From Siphonodentalium dalli (Eukaryota > Mollusca > Scaphopoda > Gadilida > Siphonodentaliidae): a DNA stretch of 64,000 nt. A model generated the notes under the pieces. The model saw only the letters and a list, made by a program, of their open reading frames with translations. It did not search any database and had not been told where the DNA came from. Each line of letters begins with the position of its first letter. Position 1 is the stretch's first letter. The stretch is taken from the NCBI GenBank assembly GCA_032622095.1, contig CP136062.1, positions 140,448,351 to 140,512,350 on the forward strand. The letters are read 5' to 3'. Below, in pieces: positions 13,201-28,200 of the stretch. The position numbers and the translations under genes were made by a program.

Positions 13201-16200
13201 ATTTCTTGAAAGAGTGACCATGATGGTAGATCTTAACCCTTTCATGACTGGAGCTTCCTGAAATTTTGTGATAACCCTGTGCCAATGCACTGTCTTATAT
13301 ATGCGAGTCTCCCATAGGGAGCCTCACATATAAAGAGATTGTACTGGCCTAACAATATTTACCTTGACCTTGTACGCCAGTGCATTCTCTTATATATGTG
13401 AAACTCCCATATATAAGATATGCACTGGCACAGGATCTTTAATACTGCGCTGCTCCCATTACAAGTGGATCAAGGTATTGATACTCTACTTTTCACCATT
13501 CTATTCACTTATTGTAATTATATTGTTGGTGGAATGAGTCATTTTAAAGTAAGTATGTAGTATTTGATTTCTCTTATGAGTTTCAAGTAGAGATGGGCGG
13601 TTGTGAAAATTTGCCTCGGTTTTCGGTTTCGGTTGTGGAAAAAGAGTTGAGTCTCGGTTTCGGTTTTTATTAATAAAAATAACTAATGTGAACAAAATCT
13701 AATTATGCTTCATCATATTACAAAGAAAACACACCAATTTTATCACCATAACTTGTGAGATACATGTCCTTTTATAATTGTAAATTATGTATCATATTTT
13801 TACTATTACATGTATATTGTTAATGTCCATGTCGAGTGGCAGTGCTAGAATGCAAGTGAGTCTGTGTATTGTGTATGACTGCAATTCATCATCATATGAT
13901 CATAAGTGTGAAATAATATAATGATCATTTATATTGGCATAAAACTAATGTGTGTGACTAGATATATGTGTATAGTTATGATTTGAAATATAAAATTTGA
14001 AATAAACAAACTGAAAATAAAACATGACTAGAATCTCTCAATCACATTATCTGGCTATATGCCTATTAATACCATATTTAGGGAACATAATACTGTACAC
14101 ACTATACATGCATCCAATACAAGTCACCTGAATGAGTGCTATTTCTCAACAGTTTACCGACAAACGGTATAATTCATTCCGGCTCCGATTCCGGCATAAC
14201 ATTTTTAATCAACGGCGCACAAATATATTTGACGATTTAACATCCAAACAGTGATAAAAACTAATAGGGGGTGCGGGTAACAATCATTGATACCTTTTGA
14301 TATCGTATCCTCGTTATCAAATTCACCTTTCAGAGTATTTGTACAGCCTTAATGATTAAAAGAACATGAGAAATAAACTGACTTGTGTTGTGTTTACTAC
14401 GGCGAAAATAGGTGTACATGGAAGCAACGTAATTAATTCGTCATGCGATTTCACTATGCGAACTCCTTTCTGCATATATTACAGGCAGCACACTTAGATT
14501 TCTTATCTTTCTTTGAAAAATATTTCCACACAGGACTCGTTTGTTCGTCGTGCTCTGCCATGATTACAGGAAGTTGTGACAACCGAAACTACGGGTTTTC
14601 CCAACTTACCACGGTTGTCATTTCCGGTTTTTCCCCGACAACCGAAACCGAACTGATTCCACGGTTAACCGCTCATCTCTAGTTTCAAGCCTCGATATTA
14701 CTGGCCTGTCAGGTTGAAACCTACTGAAAATGTTGATATGACAGGCTGAAATGTTTTTGTACAGTAATGCTCTAAATAATCGACTCCTTAACCACAACAA
14801 AATTATGGGTAACTTTTCAGGATTTAGTCGGAAATATGGCTTGTTACCATTCATTGCATTTATTTGGCATTGTCACGAACGCAGCCCTCATAATTGGCTA
14901 CGGCAATCGGCAAATGCCGAAGCCATTTGCTGAAGCAAGCTGGGCCACGATAAAGGTTGCCGTAGCAGATTGCCGAAGCCAAACAATATGAATTAAAAGG
15001 GCTGCGAACGAATACGGGACACAATGTTATTGACATATAGTCATGCCCCGCAGTAATTCCATTACACTCACGCGCTGATGTCGATTCCGCATTTTCCATC
15101 GCCACTCATATGACATCATATAGGTAGACACAATTAACGCCGTGTTTTTAATTAGTTTACTCATTTGACGTCATTTGAGGATTTGCGACGGAGATAGCCG
15201 ACAACGGGTGGGGGTATTATTTATTTATTTCACGGCTTATTTATTACGCGATTGTTATGGGACTTGGATCATTGTGATCACAATAGGGGTGGCTTTCCGA
15301 TAGTGTTTTGTTGTTTCATCAGGATAGCAATCCTTTAAAGTTACATTTAACATCATGCACTCGTTGGTAGTTATTCCATAAATACTTTATGTTCGTTCGA
15401 GCAGCAAGCGAGTTACAACATAAGAGCTCTTCTTGCAGTTTCTTTTAAATTTTGGGTGTAATAGCTGATAATTTCTAAATTATTTCAAGATTTGATGAGA
15501 TTCAGAGAATATTTTCCAAATGACATTTCATATTTTTTTTACTATTTTATATACAGATTATCAACAAGATTGATGAGGTGATAATATCCCGGAACTGTAG
15601 CCACAGTGAGCTGCAGGCTAACAGTTACGAAAAGTTTGCTGTAGATCTGACAAGTTATCTGCGGAAAATATTCTTATGCTTCTCTGAACCAGTGCTTAAA
15701 ACGGTAAGATTCTAGCTGAACATTTCTGGTATGGTACCATGGCCGTCTAGTCCAGGATAGGTTTACCCAAGTTCCTGGACCAAATTAACTCTTTCATCCC
15801 TGAATATACAGATATAGATGTCCCAGAACCCTGGATTATCAGCTTGCCTAATAAAAATTATGTGTCCCTGATATATTGCTGCAACACTACCTTTAGAGTG
15901 ATGTTGGGTATGGCAAACTGAATGTTTTATGATCGTTAACAGGTGACCTTCAATTTGTGTTATATACCAATTGGGGGCGTCACATCTAAATGATATATCA
16001 GGTGTGTGCAGGTGAGAACCGAGAAGGGACATTGAATCCCAACATATGCTATAGGGGCATGTATCACCTGTATCTGGGATATCAAATTAGCATATCAATG
16101 TTTTCCACAAATACTAGGGCCCGACGAAGCTTCGAGATTCGATTCGATTTTGAATCTTACGTTCCGATTCGATTCGATTCGAAAGCGGTTGTGTGATTCG

Positions 16201-19200
16201 TGATATTTTGAATCGTTGTATAGAAGTCCTTTATCACCGGTAATAGACTGCATTATATATACAAAACATTCATTATATGATTTATATCCCCAATACTTAA
16301 CCTGAGGCTCCTCCCGCGACCATCTGGGACCTCCGTGGTCCAATGTGTATAGGGTAAGTTGTCCAATAGCCCACTGCTTATATATATATTGGCCTCCCAG
16401 TCCCATCGCAGTGCTGGTTACTCGTGGCAGGCCGGTGGGTTACTCGTGCAACCTGCTACATGGTAGGTCTGTTGTGGTTCGCATGTTCATCGGTTGTACC
16501 ATAATCGTAGCGCACACGGGTTTCCTCCACCACACAAAAACAGCAATTTTGCCCGGCCCCAGCTGCAGAAGCGTGTGAATTTATTGTGGGACATATTTGT
16601 ATATCGGTATTTGACATTCTTACCAGAAAAGCCTATATTGCGTTACTCAGCTGAATCAAATAATATATATTTATTAATTTAAAACTTAATACGATATCAA
16701 TATATTAAATAAACATTTTGGGCTCCAACATGTCGTGTCTAAATCCGATCAGCATCTTTATACAGAATATGTTATCCGGGAAATGGAATATGGTTGACCA
16801 TTTAGCTTTCATGACAACTCAATTGATCCGATGGACAGGCCCAAATTGGGATACTATATATAGTTCCTGTAATCCCGTTTGCGTATGCGCCATTCCCAAG
16901 TCACGATGCGCAATTTTGATATCGCACGTGCCTGCTGTGTGCGACAGGGTGAAGCTTACATGCGCAGAAGAGTTTCCAGTTGCAATGACTCGAATCAGAC
17001 TCCATTGACTCCAAAGTTCCAAACTGCTTACTTTCACGAACTTCACGCATAGTGGCAGTGCCACAAAATATGAAATGATGTCGTGCCATTCTCATATATT
17101 AAACTTTTTAAACTGTGATTAAATATTGTTCATATCATGTCATAGAAGTTAAGTTTAATGAACCTCTTTCGTAATCTGAGTTATCTCACTGACGTTATAA
17201 AATCATTGGACATTTGCCCCATTTTTGCTTGTACCTTCCACTGATCGGTACTGCCAATCTACTAAAGTGTTTGAAAAAGATTCGATTCGAGATTCGATTC
17301 GATGTTGAAATTGCCGATTCGTCGGGCCCTAACAAATACATACATGTATGTGTCATTCTTTGCAAGTGTGGTGTATACACTTGGTTGTGATGCCACCGTG
17401 CATGGTTTCAAATGTTTTACCAATCGGTTCAATGAACATAATTGCTTTATCAAAGGCACGAGCAGACCAGTACTGACCCAGCTAATATGACAGAAAGACG
17501 CTATTTGACCGAAACAGACATATACTCCCACATCTAGCAATTTTAGACCCAGGGATTTACTTGTCACTATGCTGAGGAATTATGATAACATTCCAAATAA
17601 AACAACTGCCAATGTCCTGATTCGATTCCCAAAATGATTATGAATGTCGATTTCATGTTTATAATATACACGTGCAGCTATTATTAGATTACGTGCGGCC
17701 ATCTTAGATTTCAAAATTCAATCCATTAGCACGGGCTACAGTCCGTACTGTTCGCCTGATCGTCATGAAATTTGTCATGGATGTTAATATTGACATGTAG
17801 ATGGGAACGAGTAATTTTGGGGTCATTCGGCCAAAAAACATGGCCACCAGCAGTCATCTTCGATTTTACTCTTTGCATGACTAAATCCTTTAGCACGGGC
17901 TACAGGTCGTACCTTTAGTCTGATAATCATGAAATTTGTCATGGCTGTTCAAATTGGAATGTAGATTGGAACGAGTCATTTTGGGGTCATTCGGACAAAA
18001 AACATGGCCGCCAGTGGCCATCTTTGTTTTCAAAATTCAATCCATTAGCACGGGCCACAGGTCGCACTGTTCGTCTGATCATCATGAAATTTGTCATGGA
18101 TGTTAATATTGACATGTAGATGGGAACTAAATCCTTTAGCACGGGCTACAGGTCGTACCTTTAGTCTGATCATCATAAAATTTGTCATGGATGTTAACAA
18201 TGACATGTAGATTGGAACGAGTCATTTTGGGGTCATTCGGCCAAAAAACATGGCCGCCAGCAGCCGTCTTGGATTTTACTCTTTGCATGACTAAATCCTT
18301 TAGCACGGGCTACAGGTCCTACTTTTAGTCTGATCATCATAAAATTTGTAAAGAATGTTAATAATCACATGTAGATGGGAACGAGTCATTTTGGGGTCAT
18401 TCGCCCAAAAAACATGGCCGCCAGCAGCCATCTTGGATTTTACTCTTTGTATGACTAAATCCTTTAGCACGGGCTACAGGTCGTACATTTAGTCTGATCA
18501 TTATAAAATTTGTCATGGCTGTTGAAATTGGAATGTAGATGGGAACGAGTCATTTTGGGGTCATTCGGACAAAAAACATGGCCGCCAGCAGCCATCTTGC
18601 ATTTAAAAATTTAATCCATTAGCACGGGCCACAGTTAGTACTGTTCGTCTGATCATCATGAAATTTGTCATGGATGTTAATATTGACATGTAGATGGGAA
18701 CGAGTACTTTTGGGGTCATTTGGCCGAAAAACATGGCCGCCATCAGCCATCTTGGATTTTACTCTTTGTATGACTAAATTCTTTAGCACGGGCTACAGGT
18801 CGTACCTTTAGTCTGATCATCATAAAATATGTCATGGATGTTAACAATGACATGTAGATGGGAACGAGTAATTTTGGGGTCAATCGGCCAAAAAACATGG
18901 CCACCAGCAGCCATCTTGGATTTTACTCTTTGTATGACTAAATCCTTTAGCACGGGCTACAGGTTGTATCTTTAGTCTGATCATCATAAAATTTGTCAGG
19001 AATGTTAATAATGACATGTAGATGGGAACGAGTCATTTTGGGGTCATTCGGCCAAAAAACATGGCCGTCAGCAGCCATCTTGGATTTTACTCTTTGTATG
19101 ACTAAATCCTTTAGCACGGGCTACAGGTCATACCTTTAGTCTGATCATCATAAAAAATTTCATGGCTGTTGAAATTGGAATGTAAATGGGAACGAGTCAT

Positions 19201-22200
19201 TTTGGGGTCATTCGGACAAAAAACATGGCCGCCAGTGGCCATCTTGGATTTCAAAATTTAATCCATTAGCACGGGCCACAGGTCGTACTGTTCGTCTGAT
19301 CATCATGAAATTTGTCATGGATGTTAATATTGACATGTAGATGGGAACGAGTAATTTTGGGGTCATTTGGCGAAAAAACTTGGCCGCCAGCAGCCATCTT
19401 GGATTTTACTCTTTGTATGACTAAATTCTTTAGCACGGGCTACAGGTTGTACCTTTAGTCTGATCATCATAAAATTTGTCATGGATGTTAACAATGACAT
19501 GTAGATGGGAACGAGTCATTTTGGGGTCATTCGGACAAAAAACATGGCCTCCAGCGGCCATCTTGGATTTCAAAATTTAATCCATTAGCACGGGCCACAG
19601 GTCGTACTGTTCGTCTGATCATCATGAAATTTGTCATGGATGTTAATATTGACATGTTGATGGGAACGAGTAATTTTGGGGTCATTCAGGGTCATTTGGC
19701 ATAAAAACGTGGCCGCCAGCAGCCATCTTGGATTTTACTCTTTGTATGACTAAATTCTTTAGCATGGGCTACAGGTCGTACCTTTAGTCTGATCGTCATA
19801 AAATTTGTCATGGATGTTAACGATGACATGTAGATGGGAACGACTCATTTTGGGGTCATTCGGCCGAAAACATGGCCGCCAGCAGCCATCTTGGATTTTA
19901 CTCTTTGTATGACTAAATTCTTTAGCACGCTACTTGTCGTACGTTTAGTCTGATCATCATAAAATTTGTCATGAATGTTAATAATGACATGTTGATGGGA
20001 ACGAGTCATTTTGGGGTCAATCAGCCGAAAAACATGGCCACCAGCAGCCATCTTGGATTTTACTCTTTGTATGACTAAATTCTTTAGCACGGGCTACATG
20101 GTGTACCTTTAGTCTGATCATCATAAAATTTGTCATTGATGTTAACGATGACATGTAGATGGGAACGACTCATTTTGGGGTCATTCGGCCGAAAACATGG
20201 CCGTCAGCAGCCATCTTGGATTTTACTTTTCTCTTCATGTCTATAAACTAGTATTAGACATTCAACTTTCTACATTCCTAATCGCTCCATTGACTGTAAT
20301 ATATTAAATTATTCCCTTTCCAAGTTGAGCTACAGTGTCATTGACACTTTCATTTCATAAACATAATAATAATAATTGTATCGGTAAGTGATAAACAATA
20401 AACCAAAATCGAAATGTGACTCAAAGCACCATGCACACCTGTCGGTAGTATTGCATCATCGATTTTTAGGAAAACCCAAAATAGTAATCGTGACGTCATA
20501 CAGCTGCTGTCTATATTTATAGGCCCGGAAAGTCTCTTAATCGTGTACATGCTAGGTATTCGTGTGCACCGATAAATTAGTATTGATGCCGAATATCACC
20601 CAAAGGATATACAAGTCGCTAACCAATAAAATCATTTGTATATCTCTGGAAATATTTTATTATTCCAGACAATTGCGCGCTGCCCGCTAAAGCGGGCTGC
20701 CGGGATGAACGTAAATCACGTCCTGCCCGCTTTAGCGGGCTGTCGGGTTGAAAGAGTTAATCATACATTCTTGGATTAATAAAAAATTATGATACATTTC
20801 TGCTGGTAAACTTTTTTTATTGCATAAAATTTCATGGCATTTTTGTTGTTACAATTTTTGTAATTTATATCAGTTTTGTGTGACTTCTTAGTGTGACTGA
20901 GTTTCTTCATATCGCCAATTCTTCTGAAAGTGCCCTATTTTTTTCTTTTATGATTACCCGGTAATGGGCCGGTATGAAAATTGTGACATCAACTCAATAA
21001 TGAGATTTAATCTGTAGGTGATTTTTCTTAATCTTATAGTATATTAAACACTTCAGCTCGCAAAGGCTTACATTACACAAGATGAGAAATTAAAATCCAA
21101 AGACCTTGAAGAAATCAGTGAGGCAGGTCAACAAGGTACAAGCAGCCAGAACTCACAAAACTCTAACTGTAATGCTAACACTGCCTCCCTTGCAGCAACA
21201 TCAAACAGGTTAGTGTATTCTTCCATTCATCTGAAATAATTAACAATGGTTATATATCCTTATTGTCTAGTTTCCAGTGGTCGAGTTGTTAGCATGCTTG
21301 ACTCTAGGCTCATGAGAATCACAATTGTTTCTTCGAATCAAATCGGTGGCAAGATTTCACATCAAATTGTATTTTGAATCGAACCACCTTACCGGTATTT
21401 CAAAGTTCAGCGACAAAAACAATTTGATTTTCCTCGCCGGCGATTGTAGAAAAAATGATGAGTAATTTATCACTTAATGATGGCCCTACACTGTAATATT
21501 TAAAAGATTATACTGGACAGTTCAATTGATAAATGAAATCTGACTAGAAGGAGGTATTGTGAATACTATAGAGAAAAAGACCGGGATGTTGAATCCAGTA
21601 TCCTTAGATTCCACGATATATAATACAGGTATGTCATGTAGCCTGCTTATGGACTGTGATTATTTAGAACTTCAAAAAATTACTAGTTAATCATCATACA
21701 TGGGGGGGGGGCAAGGGGACTAATCCAATGTGTTCCACATGACATACCAACCATATGGATTGACAAATCCAGAGTAGACAGGATAACTCTGCACCGACCC
21801 ACTTGTATACCCCAATCGGCAAATCTCGTCCATCTCTGTCAAGTATGCCTGGAGGTCAAGGGTCGATGAGTCCAGAATGGTGTTTACTCTAATGATTGAT
21901 ACAATACACATACATGGCTACTTTTTTGATAAAAATCCACAAAAAAATTGTGTGTTTCCCAATACGACCTCATTTATTTTCCCCTGGCGGAAACCCAGGG
22001 TTATCTCCCTTCTGCTAAATGAGATGCAGTCAGTGTTTTAATGACACTTTTGTGTATATATTAGAGAAAGATGCACAAGTGGGAGGTTTAGAAAAAAATT
22101 TAATCAAACATTTTGTGTGATTTCTCATCATATAGAATCTCTAACATTCGCAGGAGCCGACTTGACTCCTAACATCAATGTGTGAATATGACATACACTC

Positions 22201-25200
22201 AAATTCCACTCTCTGCCATTGAACGTCAAATGCTTGGTATCCTTCAGTAAGTAACCTTGTCCTGCAGTTATTAAGGGAGGACTCGCCCATTGACCAAACA
22301 TCCAGTCGGGAGTTGATATATCTTGCTAGTATGTTAATCCTTATAATTGGTTGCTTGGATTACTTACTCCTAAGCAAAGATGGATAATTCATGCTTTACG
22401 ACCAGAGAGGATGATGATGTCAAGTGCATTGAAACTAGATCATGCCATGAATCTCTACTCTGGCTAACGCCTGTAGAGATCATATTCCACCAGTACAAGA
22501 CCTGGGAACTTTTTGAAGTTTTGACAGAGAACCTTATAATGATGAAACATAATGCAGGGAATATATTTCTTAGTTATTATCTGTGTCTTAATAATGTAAT
22601 TCACTGTAGGTCAAGGACGAAACTCAAAATTTCACGATTTAAGTTACTTTGTGAGCGATTTTGCTTCGTGTCGCTAACAATTATGGAATTTCTCCTGGGT
22701 AATTAATTCAATATTTATTGTGATATCGGCTCACAAAAGTCACGTAAAAGCAAGCAATGTCCAGTTGGGACCTTCACCTACAGCAATGTACATTACTCAG
22801 GAACAGATAATAACTAAGAAATATATTTACCGCATTATTTTTTCGACTTTATAAGGTTCCCATCAAAACTTCAAAAAGTTCCCAGGTTTTGTACTGGTGG
22901 AATATGATATATACGGGCGTTAGCCAGAGTAGAGATTCATGGCATGATCTTCATTGAAACTAATTGATATGCACTATATCAATACATCTGATATTATTCA
23001 AGTTGTAAGCTAACTTTAAAAAAATCTTTTTCCCATAAAAATGATTTAAATGATTTGTGTGGCCAGTATGTGGTTCAGGTTTCACTAAAGATAACAACAC
23101 ACAATTTATGATAATATTTGTTGTTGTTCTCTTTGTTATCAGATCACCTGCGACAAAGTTTCTGGTTTGATACAGACATCAGTGTGTCGGATGTCAGTCA
23201 GACACAGTCTGTGTTTGCCAGCATTTCTCTTTTGATTCCGGATAATTTTAGTTGGCTGGAGTTATATTTATCAAATTTAGTTTTAGTGTTGCTAATTTAA
23301 AGGCCAACTTAATTTTCGAGTCTCCGATAATTTTTTTTTTAGTGACTTGATATACGGTTTTAATAACAATCTATGCCATAAAATATGATTAAAATACTAT
23401 AATTCATCACTATTTGTAACATCTGTGTCTCAGAAGATGCCCACAGAGAAATAGAAAACTGCTGAAGACTTCCCCCCTCTGGCATCCAGAATGCAACAGA
23501 ATTCAAACTTTTTTCAATGAAAGGGGAAGAACTCTATCTTTAATATATAGAGTTATTCCCCCTGCATTGAAAATAATACTGATTTTTACTTCAATCTTGA
23601 TGACAAAATGGTTTGGCAACTCAACAAAAACAACATGTCTACAGTTTATTACACCGGATAAATTGATAATACAATGTTTTGGAGCTTCCTCTTTCAAATG
23701 GTATATAATATGGCATATATTTTATATAAAGTAATCTGGGGGTTCGAAAATTAAGTGGGCCTTTAAAAATACAAGCTAAATTCGCACTTCAATTTTGCTT
23801 GCCCAGTTTTTATCGAATTATTGTCTTTCACAAAAAAAACTTCCCAATTGCTTGTTTCCAGATGCTAAGTTTATAATTTAAATTCATATGTTCAAATGGA
23901 TTGTTAATTTGAAAATACAGGTAGACCAGACCTGTTGTTTTCGGTTATCAAAATCGACAATTTGCTTTTTTTTTCCGATAATATCAATATAAATTTAGAT
24001 ATCTTTTTCAATTGCAGTTTGAAACAAGTCAAAAGTTGTATTATGCTTGGTATGGCTGTTAATAAAATGTCCTGTTTTTTCCACAGGTTCCAAATAGCAC
24101 ATATGCATTTTAATGAAATAAAAAAGAAGCTTGGGGTGAAGACATCAGAGTCACACATACTGCATGGTGTAGCCCGAGATCGATATATGAATAAACTTGC
24201 AAAGATCAGGGAAAAGGTATGTGGCAGTTTTTCAGCTCACCATGATGAAACCAAGGCCTTGTTGACTTGTAGTCCAAGTCTTCTCGTACTAAAACCAGCT
24301 AAGATATTGGGTTGGCTAGATGCTGGATTTTAGTCCGAGATCGCGCCCTATGCCTTCTTATGACACGAGTTAAGCGTTAATGACCCGCTCAAATAAAACC
24401 ACAATTATATGAAATAAAATATCACAATTGCGACAATAAACGGATATTTTCCGCAGAAGACATGCTATTTGATCTGAAACCCACATCAGTTGTGAATTGA
24501 AAGCGGTAATTTAATGTGAAAAGAGACAATTACCGCACTGTTTACAAATTTTTTAAAGTATGCGAACTCAGTTGACCTCGCGAACTGTGTTTGGCATTTT
24601 CCGTTGTAAATATTCCGTAGATTTTCGACTAACCATGCAAATTACGATGAATTCTCCATTGTAATCGTAATTATGTGTGTCAATAAATAAAAAATAAATA
24701 GATTAAATAGACATTGAAGATATAAATGTAATACATTAAATAAATTACGGGAATTACAACCATCTCAAAGTTTAAAACAGTGTAAACACAACGAGCATTA
24801 GAATAAATATGGCGCTACATTTCACCAACATTTGGTGGACTTCCGCGAAATTAAGATATATACTAAGCGAACAGAGCAATATACTGCTCTTGTTAAGCAC
24901 ACAAAAAATCAAACAAAATTTGTATAAATTTTGAACCTTATGTTTGAAAAGTCCCACTAAAACGGAAGAACTATATTTCGAAACTGTGTGATTCGGTTCT
25001 CCGATTATTTTATCAACACAAAAGTCAAAATGCACATGGACGAAAATCACACACATGGCAAGTCAGACACAAGAGTTCTAATTTGCTCCAATTTTGACGA
25101 GTTGCTTGCGAAAATTGTCAACAAAACTACCGTTCTGATCCTCCATTATGTCATTAAGTTTTTAGTTAGGGAATTGTTCTCAAAGCACATAGGAAACTGG

Positions 25201-28200
25201 ACTTTGGGGCGATCGGTTTTCGCCATTTTGTTCAGAAAACCCCGCGCTATATATAGAAACGGAAACTAGTATACCCAAAACAAACTCCGGATTATGCCGA
25301 AGTTATTCGGACCACTTCGGCTTTCAGTTAAAACGTAAACAAACAGAGAAAAAAAGCGATGTTTGTGGCAATCAACCGGAATATTCTATGTGTAATTTAA
25401 CATTAAAGTTAGATTATTATACACCATTATGACCATAAGATGTCACTCTTTCCGATGTATATAACATCACGTATTGATTTGCTAGGTAAATCAAGTAAAA
25501 TACACAACAAATACCCGCCACAAAAATACCCGCCACAAACCTTGGTCGTAAGTCGTGTCATAAGAGACCATATGGGACGATCTCGGACTAAAATCCAGCA
25601 TCTAGCCAACCCAATATCTTAGCTGGTTTTAGTACGAGAAGACTTGGACTAGTTGACTTGGTGATCTGTGTTATGTGGTGGAGTACAGTAATATTTAATT
25701 GTTTTAATTTTAAACAAGTGTTGACTGTCAACTTGTCGTTCAGCCGAGTTGTCATAGATTGTGACTGAAGTTGAGCATGGCAGTCCAATTGCAAGTACAC
25801 CATAACCGAACTGTAACTACACCTTTGGCAAACAGCAACTACACCTTGGCCAAACAGCAGTTGGCCAGTTGAACTGCGGTGCACTTGCCGCTTGACCACA
25901 GTGGCAACATTGAAATCACCGCTGTTACGGGGACTCTTGTTTGTGGCATGCGGGGTAGTATTCTCACACTAACTCAAAATCCCAAATATTTATTTCACTC
26001 TAGTATTTTCATTCGGACTGAGCTCCGTAAAGTAGAGTGGTCTCTTCCAGTCATGTTAGAAGTTACTTAATTTCTTGGACCTACAACAGTGTGTCCACGA
26101 GAATGTCTTTTCCATCTGAACAACCACATTTGTTCACTATATGTTTTTCATCGTATGTTTTGGTCAAATCGGAAGTGTTTTGAGCATTGAACAGTTACTT
26201 TCAAGTCTGGATATAGTTTGTCTGACATTTGCAGAATGAGGTCCCCAGCGGGTGAATTTAGTGACACTATCCCACACAGCGGGCTAGTGTCACCAAATTC
26301 ATCCTCTGGGTCCTCATTCAGCTTAGGCCTCAATTGCTATGGGAGACCTAGAATCAGATTGAAGTTCCCCAGTTGAAGATGGTAATGTTCACCCATTAGT
26401 CACCTCGATTATGCAATTTATCTTCTGCAAATTAGGGGATATAGAAACTGAACAGAAGGGGAAAAGTAATTAAAAGCAATGTTAATTTGAGACTATAGAT
26501 ACATCCCAGAAGATGAGGCCCAAGTAGAATGAGGTCCCCAGAGGGTGAAATTGATGAAACTAGCCCACTGTGCCAAATAGCATCACTAAATTCACCCTCT
26601 GGGGACCTCATTCTGCAAATGTCAGAAACAATATTTCCAGTCTTGGTTATTTTATGAGAAGCTGAGATCATAGTAGATAGTAGACAATTGAGTAAAAAAG
26701 GGTTCCTCTGGCTGTCATACTTAAAGTAATGCCCTAAATAATCAACTCCTTAACCACAGCATAATTATGGGTAATTTTTCAGGATTTAGTCGGAAATATG
26801 GCTTGTTGCCATTCATCGGAAAGCTCTCAGTGAGAGCTTTTCGATGAATGGCAACAAGCCATATTTCCGACTAAATCTTGAAAAATTACCCATAATTCTG
26901 CTGTGGTTAAGGAGTCGATTATTTAGGGCATTACTGTACTAGTATAATCTTAGGATCCCTCCAAGTGAAGAAAAGACTGTTCAATTGTATACTTTTAGAA
27001 CCGAATATGAGAATACATTAAAAAATCAAAAGAGTTAACCCTTTCTATACTGAATGGATTATCCCATGCAGTTAACAAAGTACACATTGGAATAGTTTAT
27101 CATTCATTTGGAGGGGTGTCCAGAAAAAAATGACAGACATATGAAAAAGTAATAAATGTGCAGAAGGCTTCGTATTCACTAGTGGGAAATGTTCCGATAA
27201 GTATGTTGAACTTATTATCTTTGTTGCAGGTGATCTGATAACTATGTTGAACTTATTATCTGAACTTTTCCTTTGGGAAACTACTCGTTAAAAAGTATTT
27301 AGTATAGAAAGGGTTAACATGAAATGCAGAACAGAATAATATCGAGGAATTATGTTGACTTCTGTTAGAATTCTTCAAGTACTCATTTTTAATCCACAGA
27401 CCAAACAGAATATTATTCAGGAGAGCACTGCTGAAGTGATAAAGTCTGCAAATAACTTATCCACTACAAGTATGTACATCTTATCATTCTAATCAAACCT
27501 GAGTTTAGTGTGCCTGCTATTTGCAGAATGAGGTCCCCAGAGGGTGAATTTAGTGACGCTATCCAGCATAGTGGGCTAGCATAACCAAACTCACCCTCTG
27601 GGGACCTCATTCTGCGTCGCGTCATCTGCTATGGGAGACATAGACTCAGATTGAAGTTCCCAAATGGTGAATATTGTGATGTTCACCCATTGGGAACCTC
27701 GATTATGCAATGTTTCGTCTGACAATTTGGGGATATAGAGAAACTAAAAAAGAAATAGAATCAATGTGAAGTTTCTATAGAAATTTGATAATAAAGAAAC
27801 TTTCCAGAGAAGATGAGGCCTAATCAGAATGAGGTCCCCAGACGGTGAATTTAGTGATGCTAGCCCACTATGCGGGATAGCGTCACTAAATTCACCCTCT
27901 GGGGACCTCATTCTGTAAATGACAGGCACACTAAATTCAGGCTTGGTTCTAATGTGTGGCCTCTTTTGTTTGCAGCCTGCTGATTTAGGTGACATCTGTT
28001 CCTTAACCATTCCATGACTGGAGATTTCTGAAATTTGGTGATAACCCTGTGTCAATGCATTCTTTTATATTTGCGAATCTACTATACGGAGCCCTGTTCG
28101 CCTGCAATCTAATGGCATATTACCATGGGCTCCCAAGCTATACTGTAGTCATATGCTTTAACCTTTCCATAACTGGAGCTTCCTGAAATTTTGCGAAAAC

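Noticed and set aside
16345..17095. ORFs of 60-100 residues inside the hAT element
   Set aside because: No hAT transposase motifs; overlapping frames on both strands.
17696..20360. CRISPR-like regular repeats
   Set aside because: Units are ~164 bp with no unique spacers and the DNA is clearly intron-bearing animal sequence; it is a tandem satellite.
22380..22706. 108-residue ORF at 22.4 kb
   Set aside because: It lies across one arm and the loop of a fold-back element and has no family features.
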